Below the pieces are notes generated by a model. The model had not been told where the DNA came from. It searched no databases and was given only the letters and a program-made list of their open reading frames with translations. 64,000 nt of DNA. Origin: Promicromonospora sukumoe 327MFSha3.1 (GTDB lineage Bacteria; Actinomycetota; Actinomycetes; Actinomycetales; Cellulomonadaceae). Location: assembly GCF_000385135.1 (NCBI RefSeq), contig NZ_ARQM01000017.1, forward strand, positions 124,001 to 188,000. The letters are read 5' to 3'. The position numbers and the translations under genes were made by a program. Shown here one piece after another: positions 42,657 through 50,418 of the stretch; position 1 is the stretch's first letter; each line of letters starts with the position of its first letter.

Positions 42657-43604
42657 TCAGCGGTCCCCCACCAGCACGGCGAAGCCGTCCAGGTGCCGCG
42701 CCAGGCCGTACTCGAACTGCGCGTCGAGGTCCCGCGGGGCGTCCTCGGGAACCGAGGCGAGCAGCGGGAACCGCCCGGTGCGGAGCAGCTCCTGCGCGCG
42801 GGCGGCCTGGCCGGCGTGCCAGCGGTCGAGCGTGACGCCGCTGTCCTGCTCCGCCTCGACCTCGTCCGCCAGCGACAGCGCGGCGGTCAGGACCAGCCCG
42901 TGCAGCGCGAGCGCCTCCCGCATCCGCACGGTCGGGTCGAGCCCGAACCCGTCGAGCGCACGCAGCGTCCACTCGGTCTGCGCCATCATGTTCGGCGCCA
43001 GGAGCGGACGGGTGAACGAGATCGTCCGGGGCAGCCAGAGGTGCTTGCGACAGAGCGCCCACTGCCGGCGGGCGGCCAGCTCGAGCCGTGCGCGCCAGCC
43101 CTCCGGCCCGGTCGCCGGCAGGTCGATCTCGCCGAAGGCCCGGTCGGCCATCTCGACCAGCAGCTCGTCCTTGTTCGCCACGTGCCGGTAGAGCGACATC
43201 GGGCCGACGCCGAGGTGGGCCGCGAGCCGGCGCATCGACACGGCCTCCAGCCCCTCGGCGTCGGCGATCTCGATGGCGGCCCGCAGCAGGTGGTCCCGGC
43301 TCAGCGCCGCCGTCCGCTCCGCGTCCGGGCGCCCGGGCTCCGTGACCGGGCGTCCGGCTCGCCCGCGCCGAGCCTGCCCGCTGACCACGGTGCCGGAACC
43401 CACGCGGGCCTCGACCAGGCCCTCGTCACGCAGGACGGCGGTGACGCGCGTGGCCGTGGCGGCCGCGACGCCCCACCGCTGGGCGATCTGGCGCACGGAG
43501 GGCACCCGGTCCCCCGGGCGCAGGTCGCCCGCCAGGATCCTGGCGCGCAGCTCCCCCGCGATCTGCCGGTACGGCGACTCGGCCTGCTGCGACGACGTGG
43601 ACAT
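42657..43604 (-). CDS. Fusion regulator: GntR-type HTH plus TetR domain
   Basis: 315 residues. An N-terminal GntR winged helix (PYRQIAGELRARILAGDLRPGDRVPS, about 11-75) is joined through an Arg/Pro linker to a TetR HTH (MRRLAAHLGVGPMSLYRHVANKDEL near 135-160) with a TetR_C dimer domain. ATG at 43604 with GGAGGTG upstream. Two DNA-binding modules in one chain are unusual. It is divergent from the FAD monooxygenase gene, with a dyad between them. Confidence 0.85.
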   Translation of the reverse strand: MSTSSQQAESPYRQIAGELRARILAGDLRPGDRVPSVRQIAQRWGVAAATATRVTAVLRDEGLVEARVGSGTVVSGQARRGRAGRPVTEPGRPDAERTAALSRDHLLRAAIEIADAEGLEAVSMRRLAAHLGVGPMSLYRHVANKDELLVEMADRAFGEIDLPATGPEGWRARLELAARRQWALCRKHLWLPRTISFTRPLLAPNMMAQTEWTLRALDGFGLDPTVRMREALALHGLVLTAALSLADEVEAEQDSGVTLDRWHAGQAARAQELLRTGRFPLLASVPEDAPRDLDAQFEYGLARHLDGFAVLVGDR

Positions 43605-43634
43605 GGGCACCTCCGGCTCGTTCCCGTCCGCACA

Positions 43635-43648
43635 GTGTACTAGTTCAC
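43635..43648. promoter_or_regulatory. Candidate operator of the GntR-TetR regulator
   Basis: GTG-T-ACTAGT-T-CAC, a 14-bp dyad with one mismatched pair of positions, 30 bp upstream of the regulator start in the shared divergent region. No -10 box is obvious. Confidence 0.45.
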
Positions 43649-43782
43649 TTCCTAGCTGGGCGAGCACACTTTCTCCCGGGATTCCGCCGTGATCGGGGCG
43701 AGGGCTCGCTAGCGTGGGTGAAGTACCGCACCTCCGATACGCCGTACGCACCCCACGGCGACGACCACCCAGGGAGAAAACC

Positions 43783-45012
43783 ATGAACAACCGGAGCGTC
43801 CTCATCTCCGGCGCCGGGATCGGCGGACCGACGCTGGCCTACTGGCTCCACCGGTACGGCTTCGACGTGACCGTGGCCGAACGAGCGCCCGCTCCCCGGA
43901 GCGGCGGGCACGCCGTCGACATCCGGGGCACCGCCCGCGAGGTGGCCCGGCGGACCGGGATCGTGCCCGCCGTCCGCGCGGCCCACACGGGGGCCTGCGG
44001 GATGGCGTTCGTCGACGAGGACAACAGGTGGGTGGCCGCCCTCGGCACCGACGTGTTCGGCCACTCGGGCGGCCCCGTCGCCGAGATGGCGATCCTGCGC
44101 ACCGACCTCGCCCGGATCCTGCACGACGCGACGCGGGACGACGTCGAGTACCTCTTCGGCGACCCGGTCGCGTCGGCCGAGCAGGACGACGACGGCGTCA
44201 CGGTCCGGTTCGAGAGCGGCACCTCGCGCCGCTTCGACCTGCTCGTCGGCGCCGACGGCGTGCGCTCGACGGTGCGCCGGCTGATGTTCGGCCCCCACGA
44301 GCGGTACCTCCGCGACCTCGGCTGCTACATCGCGCTCTACTCCACGACGACCGACCTGGAGCACGACGGCTGGCAGCTCATGTACACGATGCCCGCGGGC
44401 GGCGGACGGCCGGGCCGCACCGCCGGCATCTACCCGCGGACCGCACCGGGGACCGGCCTGGCCGCGTTCTTCCTGCGCTCGGCACCGCTGGCCTACGACC
44501 GGCACGACGTCGACGAGCAGAAGCGGATCGTGACGCGCGCCTTCGAGGGCGACGGCTGGGAGATCCCCCAGATGCTGTCGACGATCGGTGACGCGTCCGA
44601 CTTCTACTTCGACCGCGTCGTGCAGGTCGAGGTCGACGGCTGGTCCCGCGGCCGCACGGTGCTGCTCGGCGACGCCGGCTACTGCGCCTCGCCGATGTCC
44701 GGCATCGGCACCAGCCTCGCGCTCGTCGGCGCTTACGTGCTGGCCGGCGAGCTCGCCACCGCCGACGGCGACCACACCCGCGCCTACCCCGCCTACGCGG
44801 ACCGGATGCGCGAGTTCGTGCGCCGCGCGCAGGAGTTCGCCCGGACGCAGGGCGACGGCGGCCTGATGCCGCAGAGCCGGGCACAGCTGAGGATGCGCAA
44901 CCTGTCCGTCCACCTGCTGCCGTACCTGCCGCGCAGCCTGGTCGGCCGGGGCATGGAGCGGGTCGCCGGCGCGGTCGAGCTGCCGGACTACGCCGCCCTG
45001 GCGCACCGCTGA
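43783..45012 (+). CDS. FAD-dependent monooxygenase (TetX/aromatic hydroxylase type)
   Basis: 409 residues, group A flavoprotein hydroxylase. The dinucleotide motif GAGIGGPTLAYWL is at 10-22, the RxSGGHAVDIRG loop near 42-54 is typical of the TetX branch, GADGVRSTVRR near 170 is the DG motif, and LLGDAGYCASPMSGIGTSLAL near 295 binds the FAD ribityl chain. ATG with AGGGAGA upstream. Such enzymes hydroxylate tetracyclines, rifampicin or other aromatics; substrate unknown. It is followed after 16 bp by a membrane protein gene and is controlled by the divergent GntR-TetR protein. Confidence 0.85.
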   Translation: MNNRSVLISGAGIGGPTLAYWLHRYGFDVTVAERAPAPRSGGHAVDIRGTAREVARRTGIVPAVRAAHTGACGMAFVDEDNRWVAALGTDVFGHSGGPVAEMAILRTDLARILHDATRDDVEYLFGDPVASAEQDDDGVTVRFESGTSRRFDLLVGADGVRSTVRRLMFGPHERYLRDLGCYIALYSTTTDLEHDGWQLMYTMPAGGGRPGRTAGIYPRTAPGTGLAAFFLRSAPLAYDRHDVDEQKRIVTRAFEGDGWEIPQMLSTIGDASDFYFDRVVQVEVDGWSRGRTVLLGDAGYCASPMSGIGTSLALVGAYVLAGELATADGDHTRAYPAYADRMREFVRRAQEFARTQGDGGLMPQSRAQLRMRNLSVHLLPYLPRSLVGRGMERVAGAVELPDYAALAHR

Positions 45013-45028
45013 CCGGAAGGTAGGAGAC

Positions 45029-46051
45029 ATGACGAGGGACGAGGACGCACGAGGTCGGCTGCGGGCCGCCTGGACCCTGGCGCTGCTGACCACGGTGTGC
45101 GCGGAGCTGACCTTCACGGCCGTGGCCGTGCCGTTCGCGTGGCTGCTGCTGCCGCTGCTGCTGGTGATGTACGGGGCGGGGGTGCTGCTGCTCCGGGAGG
45201 CCGTGGTGCGCGCCGGCGGCGGCTGGCCCAGCCTCGTGCTGCTGGGCCTGGCCTACCAGCTGGCCGAGGACGGGCTGGGCCTGCAGGCGCTGACCAGCCC
45301 GGACATGTACGGCGCCGCGGACTGGGGCTGGCGCGCGCTCGGCGCCAACTGGAGCTACTGGGCGTCCCAGGTCGGGGTACACGTGGTGTTCAGCGTGCTC
45401 GTCCCGGTGCTGCTCACCGACCTGCTCTTCCCGGCCCGGCGCGGGCGTCCGTACCTGCGCGCCGGCGGCCTGGCCGGCGTCGGGCTGCTGGCGGTGCTCG
45501 GGGTGGCCGGGCTGCGGGTGGTCATCAGCGGCACCGAGGATCCCGGCTACCTGGCGCCGTGGGGCTGGACCGCGGCGTTCGTCGTGGCGATCGCGGCGCT
45601 GGCCTGGCTGGCGCTGCGGGTGCTGCCCCGGCGCGCGGTCCCGGCCCCGCGGCCGGCAGCGGCCGCACCGCACCCCGCGGTGGTCGCGACCGCTCCCGGG
45701 GTCGGGACCGTGGTGTTCCTGGCGCTGCTCATCCCGCCGGGCCTGGGACCCCGGACCCTGATCGCCGACGGGATCCCGCCGGCGGTCCCCCTCGCCGCGG
45801 CGGCCCTGGTCGGGCTGGGACTCGCGTGGGCGGTGCTGCGCTGGACCGCCGCGCCCGGCTGGAGCGACCGGCACCGGATCTGGCTGGCCGGCGGCATCCT
45901 GGTGGGCCACACGGCCTTCATGATGCCGGGCCCGCCTGCCAACGCCGTCGTCGGTGCCGTCACGATATCGCTGCAGGTGGCGCTCCTGATCGTGCTCGCC
46001 CGGCACGTCGCGCGCCGCGATCGGAGGGGCGTCCGGAACGTTCCCGCGTGA
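45029..46051 (+). CDS. Multi-pass membrane protein of unknown function
   Basis: 340 residues with about eight or nine hydrophobic helices and short loops; conserved-looking polar spots are AEDGLGLQALTSPDMYG (about 82-98) and HTAFMMPGPPANA near 293-305. No transporter motif was recognised. It begins 16 bp after the FAD monooxygenase and is probably cotranscribed. Ends before an 8-bp hairpin. Confidence 0.65.
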   Translation: MTRDEDARGRLRAAWTLALLTTVCAELTFTAVAVPFAWLLLPLLLVMYGAGVLLLREAVVRAGGGWPSLVLLGLAYQLAEDGLGLQALTSPDMYGAADWGWRALGANWSYWASQVGVHVVFSVLVPVLLTDLLFPARRGRPYLRAGGLAGVGLLAVLGVAGLRVVISGTEDPGYLAPWGWTAAFVVAIAALAWLALRVLPRRAVPAPRPAAAAPHPAVVATAPGVGTVVFLALLIPPGLGPRTLIADGIPPAVPLAAAALVGLGLAWAVLRWTAAPGWSDRHRIWLAGGILVGHTAFMMPGPPANAVVGAVTISLQVALLIVLARHVARRDRRGVRNVPA

Positions 46052-46078
46052 TCCGCAAGCAAGAGGTGGGAATTCACC

Positions 46079-46101
46079 CCCTCTGGTGATGGACCAGAGG
46101 G
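46079..46101 (+). terminator. Short stem-loop after the membrane protein
   Basis: CCCTCTGG, 7-base loop, CCAGAGGG, 27 bp after the stop. Moderate strength, without a T tract. It may also lie in the leader of the NlpC/P60 gene. Confidence 0.45.
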
Positions 46102-46232
46102 TTGTCCGTTCCGTTACTCTTGGGGCCACCATGGGCCTGACACGTCATCTCAGTTCGCAACCCGCCGGTACCCGGCCGGGGTCGGCGGGCGCCCTGACGG
46201 TCCCCCTTCCGACCAGAAAGGTCCCAGCCTTC

Positions 46233-46997
46233 ATGGAGCCCAACCTCGAACCGGCAGCACGCGTACGCGGTCGGCACCGAGCCGCCCACCGTCCGCTGGC
46301 GGGCGTCGCACGCGCCGCCGGTGACCAGGTCACCACGTTCGCCGGCCGCGGCGCGGTCGTCGCGGCCGCCGGCGGCGGCGTGCTGCTGTCGCTCATCGCC
46401 CCGCCCGCCCAGGCGGCACCGGCGACGATGTCGGTCGGCACGGAGCTGACGGGCCAGCCCGTCCAGGCCGCGCTGAACACCGCGGACCTCAACGCGCTGA
46501 CCACCCAGGCCCGTGAGTCGGTCTCCGCGTCGACCATGATCTCCGTCGCTGCCGACGCCGAGCTGAAGGTCGAGAAGTCGGCGGTCACCGTGGTCTCCGC
46601 CAAGGAGAACGCCGAGTACCAGGCGAAGATCGAGGCGGAGCAGGCCGAGCAGGCCTCCATCCAGCGCGGCGCGTCCGTCGTCTCCATCGCGATGCGCTAC
46701 CTCGGCGTCCCCTACGTGTGGGGCGGCACCACCCCCAGCGGGTTCGACTGCTCCGGGTTCACGTCCTACGTGTTCGCCCAGGTGGGCATCGACCTGCCGC
46801 GCACCTCGTCCCAGCAGCTCTACGCCGGCACGCCGGTGTCGGGGGCGGAGGCCCGGGCGGGCGACCTGATCTGGACCCCCGGCCACATCGCGATCTACGC
46901 GGGCAACGGCATGCAGATCGAGGCGCCGGTCCCCGGCAAGAGCGTGCGGTACACCAGCATCTGGCAGTCCAACCCCACCTTCCTGCGGGTCGGCTGA
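46233..46997 (+). CDS. Secreted NlpC/P60 (C40) peptidoglycan endopeptidase
   Basis: 254 residues. Signal sequence about residues 45-70 (AVVAAAGGGVLLSLIAPPAQA). A coiled segment rich in Lys/Glu (ELKVEKSAVT to EQASIQRG, about 110-150) precedes the C40 domain with Cys 173 in DCSGF, His 218 in GHIAIY and the acid/amide in MQIEAPV. It cleaves peptidoglycan stem peptides (D,L-endopeptidase, RipA-like). ATG at 46233 was taken because it has an AGAAAGG site; an in-frame extension starting at 46086 is judged to be leader. Confidence 0.85.
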   Translation: MEPNLEPAARVRGRHRAAHRPLAGVARAAGDQVTTFAGRGAVVAAAGGGVLLSLIAPPAQAAPATMSVGTELTGQPVQAALNTADLNALTTQARESVSASTMISVAADAELKVEKSAVTVVSAKENAEYQAKIEAEQAEQASIQRGASVVSIAMRYLGVPYVWGGTTPSGFDCSGFTSYVFAQVGIDLPRTSSQQLYAGTPVSGAEARAGDLIWTPGHIAIYAGNGMQIEAPVPGKSVRYTSIWQSNPTFLRVG

Positions 46998-47009
46998 CCA
47001 CAGCCGGAA

Positions 47010-47066
47010 GATCGGGCGGTGTCGCGGAGAGTGCAGGATGCTGGCTCTCAGCGACACCGCCCGATC
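47010..47066 (+). terminator. Long hairpin after the NlpC/P60 gene
   Basis: Perfect 16-bp arms (47010-47025 with 47051-47066), with an inner GAGAG/CTCTC pairing, 13 bp after the stop and 30 bp before the methyltransferase start. Confidence 0.75.
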
Positions 47067-47095
47067 CGTCTTCCACGACCGGTGAGCGAGGCACC

Positions 47096-47728
47096 ATGGT
47101 GAGACCACCCAGCCAGGACCGGATCCGCCGGCACTGGGACCGGCAGTCCGTGGGCTACGACCGCAAGATGGACAGCGCCGAGCGGATGTTCGGCGACACC
47201 CGCGACTGGGTGTGCCGGCAGGCGGTCGGCCAGGTGCTGGAGGTCGCCGTCGGCACCGGCCTCAACCTGGACCGGTACCCCGCGCACGCGACCCTGACCG
47301 CCATGGACCTGAGCCCGGCCATGCTCGACCACGCCCGCCGGCACGCCGCCGAGCTCGGCCGCGCGGTGGACCTGCGCGTCGGCGACGCCCAGCACCTGGA
47401 GTTCGACGACGCCTCGTTCGACACCGTGGTCTGCACGTTCGGGCTGTGCGCCGTGCCCGACGACGAGGGCGCCGTCGGCGAGATGGTCCGGGTGCTGCGG
47501 CCCGGCGGCCTGCTGCTGCTCGCCGACCACGTGGTCAGCACGTCGGCGCCGCTCCGGATGCTCCAGGCCGTCGCCGAGGTGTACAGCGTGCGGTTCCAGA
47601 GCGAGCACTTCCGCCGCCGTCCGCTGCTGCACGTCGAGGCGGCCGGGCTGACCGTCGAGCGGCACGACCGGTTCAACCGGGGCATCATCGAGCGGCTCGC
47701 GGCGCGCAAGCCCGTCACGCCGCCGTAA
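47096..47728 (+). CDS. Class I SAM-dependent methyltransferase
   Basis: 210 residues. Motif I VLEVAVGTGLNLDRYP near 41-56, post-I LTAMDLSPAMLDHAR near 62-76, motif II-III CTFGLCAVPDDEGAV and LRPGGLLLLADH. This is a Methyltransf_11/25 type small-molecule enzyme; substrate unknown. The GTGAGCGAGG sequence lies upstream of the ATG. Its end overlaps the convergent SDR gene by 14 bases. Confidence 0.8.
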   Translation: MVRPPSQDRIRRHWDRQSVGYDRKMDSAERMFGDTRDWVCRQAVGQVLEVAVGTGLNLDRYPAHATLTAMDLSPAMLDHARRHAAELGRAVDLRVGDAQHLEFDDASFDTVVCTFGLCAVPDDEGAVGEMVRVLRPGGLLLLADHVVSTSAPLRMLQAVAEVYSVRFQSEHFRRRPLLHVEAAGLTVERHDRFNRGIIERLAARKPVTPP

Positions 47729-48443
47729 GACCCGCCAGCGCGCGGGCCATCGCGGCGTCGAACTCCTCCGGGGTCAGCGGGAGCCGGGCCTTGATGTCCC
47801 GGCTCCACTGGTCGGCCAGCACCTCGGCGGACCCGGCCTCGACGCCGTCGAGCGCGGCGTCGGCCAGGTCGGACGGCGAGATCTTGGCCACCTGCCAACC
47901 CGCGGACATGTCGGTGTCGGCCAGGCCGAGGTGGACGGCGGTCACGAGCGTGCCCTGGTCGGCCAGCTCCAGGCGCACGCCGTTGGTCATGGCCCACGCG
48001 GCGGCCTTGGACAGGTGGTAGGCGTTGCCGCCCTTGACCCCGAACCACGACATGGCGGACAGGACGTTCACGACCGCTCCCCCGCCGTGCGCGGCGAGGG
48101 CCGGCGCCAGCTCGCGGATCATCGTGAGACCGCCGAGCACGTTGGTCTCCAGCTCGCGCCGCACGACGTCGAGCGAGCCGGTCACGAGGTCGGTCCCGGT
48201 CGAGATGCCGGCGTTGTTGACGAGCAGCGAGACGTCGGACGCCGCCCGCGCCGCGGCCCGCACGGACGCCGGGTCGGTGACGTCGAGGGCGAGCACCTCG
48301 ACGCCGGGCAGGTCCACGGTCTCGGGACGGCGGGCAGTGGCGTAGACCTTGCGCGCGCCCCGGTCGAGGAGCCGCTGGGCGAAGGCGCGGCCGAGCCCGC
48401 GGTTGGCTCCGGTGACGAGGGCGACTGAGTTGTTGATCTCCAT
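47715..48443 (-). CDS. Short-chain dehydrogenase/reductase (SDR)
   Basis: 242 residues, classical Rossmann SDR. Cofactor motif TGANRGLG at 11-18, NNAGIS near 84-89, catalytic Ser near 137 (NVLSAMSW), and YHLSK (Tyr/Lys at about 148-152). The RRPE after the second strand suggests NADPH. The promoter is the 19-bp-spaced MerR type described at 48452, and the transcript would be nearly leaderless. Confidence 0.88.
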   Translation of the reverse strand: MEINNSVALVTGANRGLGRAFAQRLLDRGARKVYATARRPETVDLPGVEVLALDVTDPASVRAAARAASDVSLLVNNAGISTGTDLVTGSLDVVRRELETNVLGGLTMIRELAPALAAHGGGAVVNVLSAMSWFGVKGGNAYHLSKAAAWAMTNGVRLELADQGTLVTAVHLGLADTDMSAGWQVAKISPSDLADAALDGVEAGSAEVLADQWSRDIKARLPLTPEEFDAAMARALAGLTAA

Positions 48444-48451
48444 GTCGGGTA

Positions 48452-48482
48452 CGCTAAAACCTGACGTTGACGTCAGGGTCAA
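48452..48482 (-). promoter_or_regulatory. MerR-type promoter with 19-bp spacer and perfect operator
   Basis: Minus strand: TTGACC (48477-48482), 19-bp spacer, TTAGCG (48452-48457). The spacer carries CCTGACGT-TG-ACGTCAGG (48460-48477), an 18-bp dyad with perfect 8-bp arms of SoxR size. This is the standard twisted-promoter layout by which MerR proteins activate, and the ATG of the SDR follows after about eight bases. Confidence 0.85.
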
Positions 48483-48518
48483 GTCCTGATTCGAACCGCA
48501 GCAGCGAGAGGGGGCGCC

Positions 48519-48896
48519 ATGAGCGTCACGACGGCGGACGCCGAGCGGCTGGTCCGCATCGGCGAGGTGGCGCGCGACGCCGGGGTCTCGGTGCGCGCGG
48601 TGCGGTACTACGAGCAGCAGGGGCTGCTCACCGCGGAGCGCAGCCCGTCGGGCCAGCGGCTCTACCCGCGCGAGGCGGGGGCCCGCGTGCGGTTCTTCCA
48701 GCAGATGTACGCCGCCGGGCTGACCAGCCGGAACATCGCGGAGCTGCTGCCGTGCATCGAGTCCGGGCACACCGACGCCGAGCAGCGGGCCATGCTGCAC
48801 ACCGAGCGCGACCGGATCCGCGCCAAGATCGACGACCTGCAGGCGGCCCTGGACCGCCTGGACGAGGTCATCGAGGTGACGGCGAGCCACCCGTAG
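48519..48896 (+). CDS. MerR-family regulator of the divergent SDR gene
   Basis: 125 residues. N-terminal HTH RIGEVARDAGVSVRAVRYYEQQGLL at 12-36, followed by the wing and a C-terminal coiled coil (DRIRAKIDDLQAALDRLDEVI). No Cys cluster is present, so a metal or redox sensor is unlikely; a small-molecule effector fits better. ATG with GAGAGGGGG upstream. Confidence 0.88.
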   Translation: MSVTTADAERLVRIGEVARDAGVSVRAVRYYEQQGLLTAERSPSGQRLYPREAGARVRFFQQMYAAGLTSRNIAELLPCIESGHTDAEQRAMLHTERDRIRAKIDDLQAALDRLDEVIEVTASHP

Positions 48897-48902
48897 CCGG
48901 CG

Positions 48903-49163
48903 TCACGGCCCGCGGCGCGCCGCCCGCAGCACCTGCAGCCGTTCGCGGTACTCCTGGTCGTCGATCTGCCCGTGCGCGAACCGGTCCGCGAGCACCTGCT
49001 CGGCGTCCTCCGGGCCGGCCGACCCCTCGCGCCGGCCCGGCCCGCGCAGGACGGCGACCAGGCCCCAGACCACCGCGCCGATGACCACGAGCCAGACGAC
49101 GGCCATGAACGCCATCATCAGCAGGCCCCAGCCCCAGCCGAACCCACCCCAGTCCCACATCAT
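48903..49163 (-). CDS. Small membrane protein with SHOCT domain
   Basis: 86 residues starting MMWDWGGFGWGWG, one membrane helix (LLMMAFMAVVWLVVIGAVVWGLVAVL) and a C-terminal SHOCT motif (AEQVLADRFAHGQIDDQEYRERLQVL). Such proteins are common and of unknown function. The ATG at 49163 was preferred over one 16 codons upstream because it begins the conserved Trp/Gly motif. Confidence 0.75.
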   Translation of the reverse strand: MMWDWGGFGWGWGLLMMAFMAVVWLVVIGAVVWGLVAVLRGPGRREGSAGPEDAEQVLADRFAHGQIDDQEYRERLQVLRAARRGP

Positions 49164-49212
49164 CGTCGCGTCCCCTTCCGGGCGACGGCGGCCCGCCGCC
49201 TCCACCTTCACG

Positions 49213-50418
49213 CTAGGCGCGTGCGCGGGGCGTGGTCCCGGGACCTTCGTCCCCGCGCGCAGGGTCTCCGGTCACGGGGCCCCGGGCCGCGATCCGGCCG
49301 GCCACCACGGGCAGCACCATCACGGAGAGCACCCCGGCGCCGACGAGCGCCGCGCCCGTCGCCGTCGACATGAGGTCGCGCTGGACCGCGATCCCGGTCA
49401 GCGCGACCAGCAGCGGGAGGGCGGTCGCGGAGTAGAGCGCGGCCTGGACCCGTTCCGCGGCGGGCAGCTCGCGGCGGAGCCACAGCAGCACGGGGCCGCC
49501 ACGGACCACGACCATCAGAGCGAACATCAACAGGGGCAGGCCGGGCGCGGCGAGGATGGAGGCGACGTCCAGCGCCATCCCCGAGTTGACGAAGAACACG
49601 GGGATGAACACGCCGAACGCCACGGCGTCGAGCTTCTTCTCCAGGCTGCTGACGTCGCCGGGCGCCCACCGGCGCAGCACCATGCCGCCGACGAACGCGC
49701 CGAGCACCGCGTCGAAGCCGAAGGCCGACGCGACGGAGAGCAGCCCCACCAGCAGCAGCACCGTCAGCCGCAGGGTGCTCTGCCCGGTGCCGTGCTCCGC
49801 GCCCAGGACGAGGCGCCCGGCCCTCGGCGCGGGGAAGCTCGGCACCAGCGCCACCCCTACCGCCAGGACCGCGAACACCACCAGGAGCAGGGCGGCGGCG
49901 CCCGAGCCGCGGGTCCCGAGCAGCAGCGCCATCGCGACGATGGGACCGAGCTCGCCGTATGCGCCGACCACCATCACGGCCCGCCCGAACCGGGACTCGA
50001 GCCGGCCGCCGTCCCGCAGGATCGGGAGCAGGACGCCGAGGGTGGTGGTTGTCAGCGCGATCGCCCCGGCCGCGAGCACCTCCTCCTCGTCGGGCCGGAT
50101 CAGCACCATGACGACGACGGCGGCGAGCAGCAGCGACGTGCACCACGCCGCGCCGGCGAGGCGACCGACCCGCTCGCGGAACAGGCTCGGCTCCAGCTCG
50201 TAGCCCGCCAGGAGGAAGAGGAAGCCCATCCCGAGGTCGGAGAGCAGCGTGACGTCGTCCGGCGCGGCGAGCCCGAGCGCCGACGGCCCGATGAGCACGC
50301 CGCCCAGCAGGAGCAGCACCACCTGCGGCAGCCGCGACCGCGTCGGCATCAGCGCCGTGAGCAGCGGCGCGAGCAGGGCCACCACGAACACGGGGACGAG
50401 CGGCGCGTAGACGTTCAT
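49213..50418 (-). CDS. Cation:proton antiporter (CPA2/KefB-like)
   Basis: 401 residues, about 12 helices. GFLFLLAGYELEPSLFRERVG near 84-104 and VASAFGFDAVLGAFVGGMVL near 235-254 are typical Na/H exchanger family segments; FVNSGMALDVAS near 285-296 matches the GM/LxLD motif of KefB-type proteins. No RCK or TrkA domain follows. The start overlaps the ClC stop by four bases, so both are coupled. Confidence 0.85.
   Translation of the reverse strand: MNVYAPLVPVFVVALLAPLLTALMPTRSRLPQVVLLLLGGVLIGPSALGLAAPDDVTLLSDLGMGFLFLLAGYELEPSLFRERVGRLAGAAWCTSLLLAAVVVMVLIRPDEEEVLAAGAIALTTTTLGVLLPILRDGGRLESRFGRAVMVVGAYGELGPIVAMALLLGTRGSGAAALLLVVFAVLAVGVALVPSFPAPRAGRLVLGAEHGTGQSTLRLTVLLLVGLLSVASAFGFDAVLGAFVGGMVLRRWAPGDVSSLEKKLDAVAFGVFIPVFFVNSGMALDVASILAAPGLPLLMFALMVVVRGGPVLLWLRRELPAAERVQAALYSATALPLLVALTGIAVQRDLMSTATGAALVGAGVLSVMVLPVVAGRIAARGPVTGDPARGDEGPGTTPRARA

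Noticed and set aside
46052-46232. Possible c-di-AMP (ydaO) riboswitch before the NlpC/P60 gene
   Set aside because: Cell-wall hydrolase genes of actinobacteria often have it, but I could not find the conserved core segments; only an 8-bp hairpin is present.
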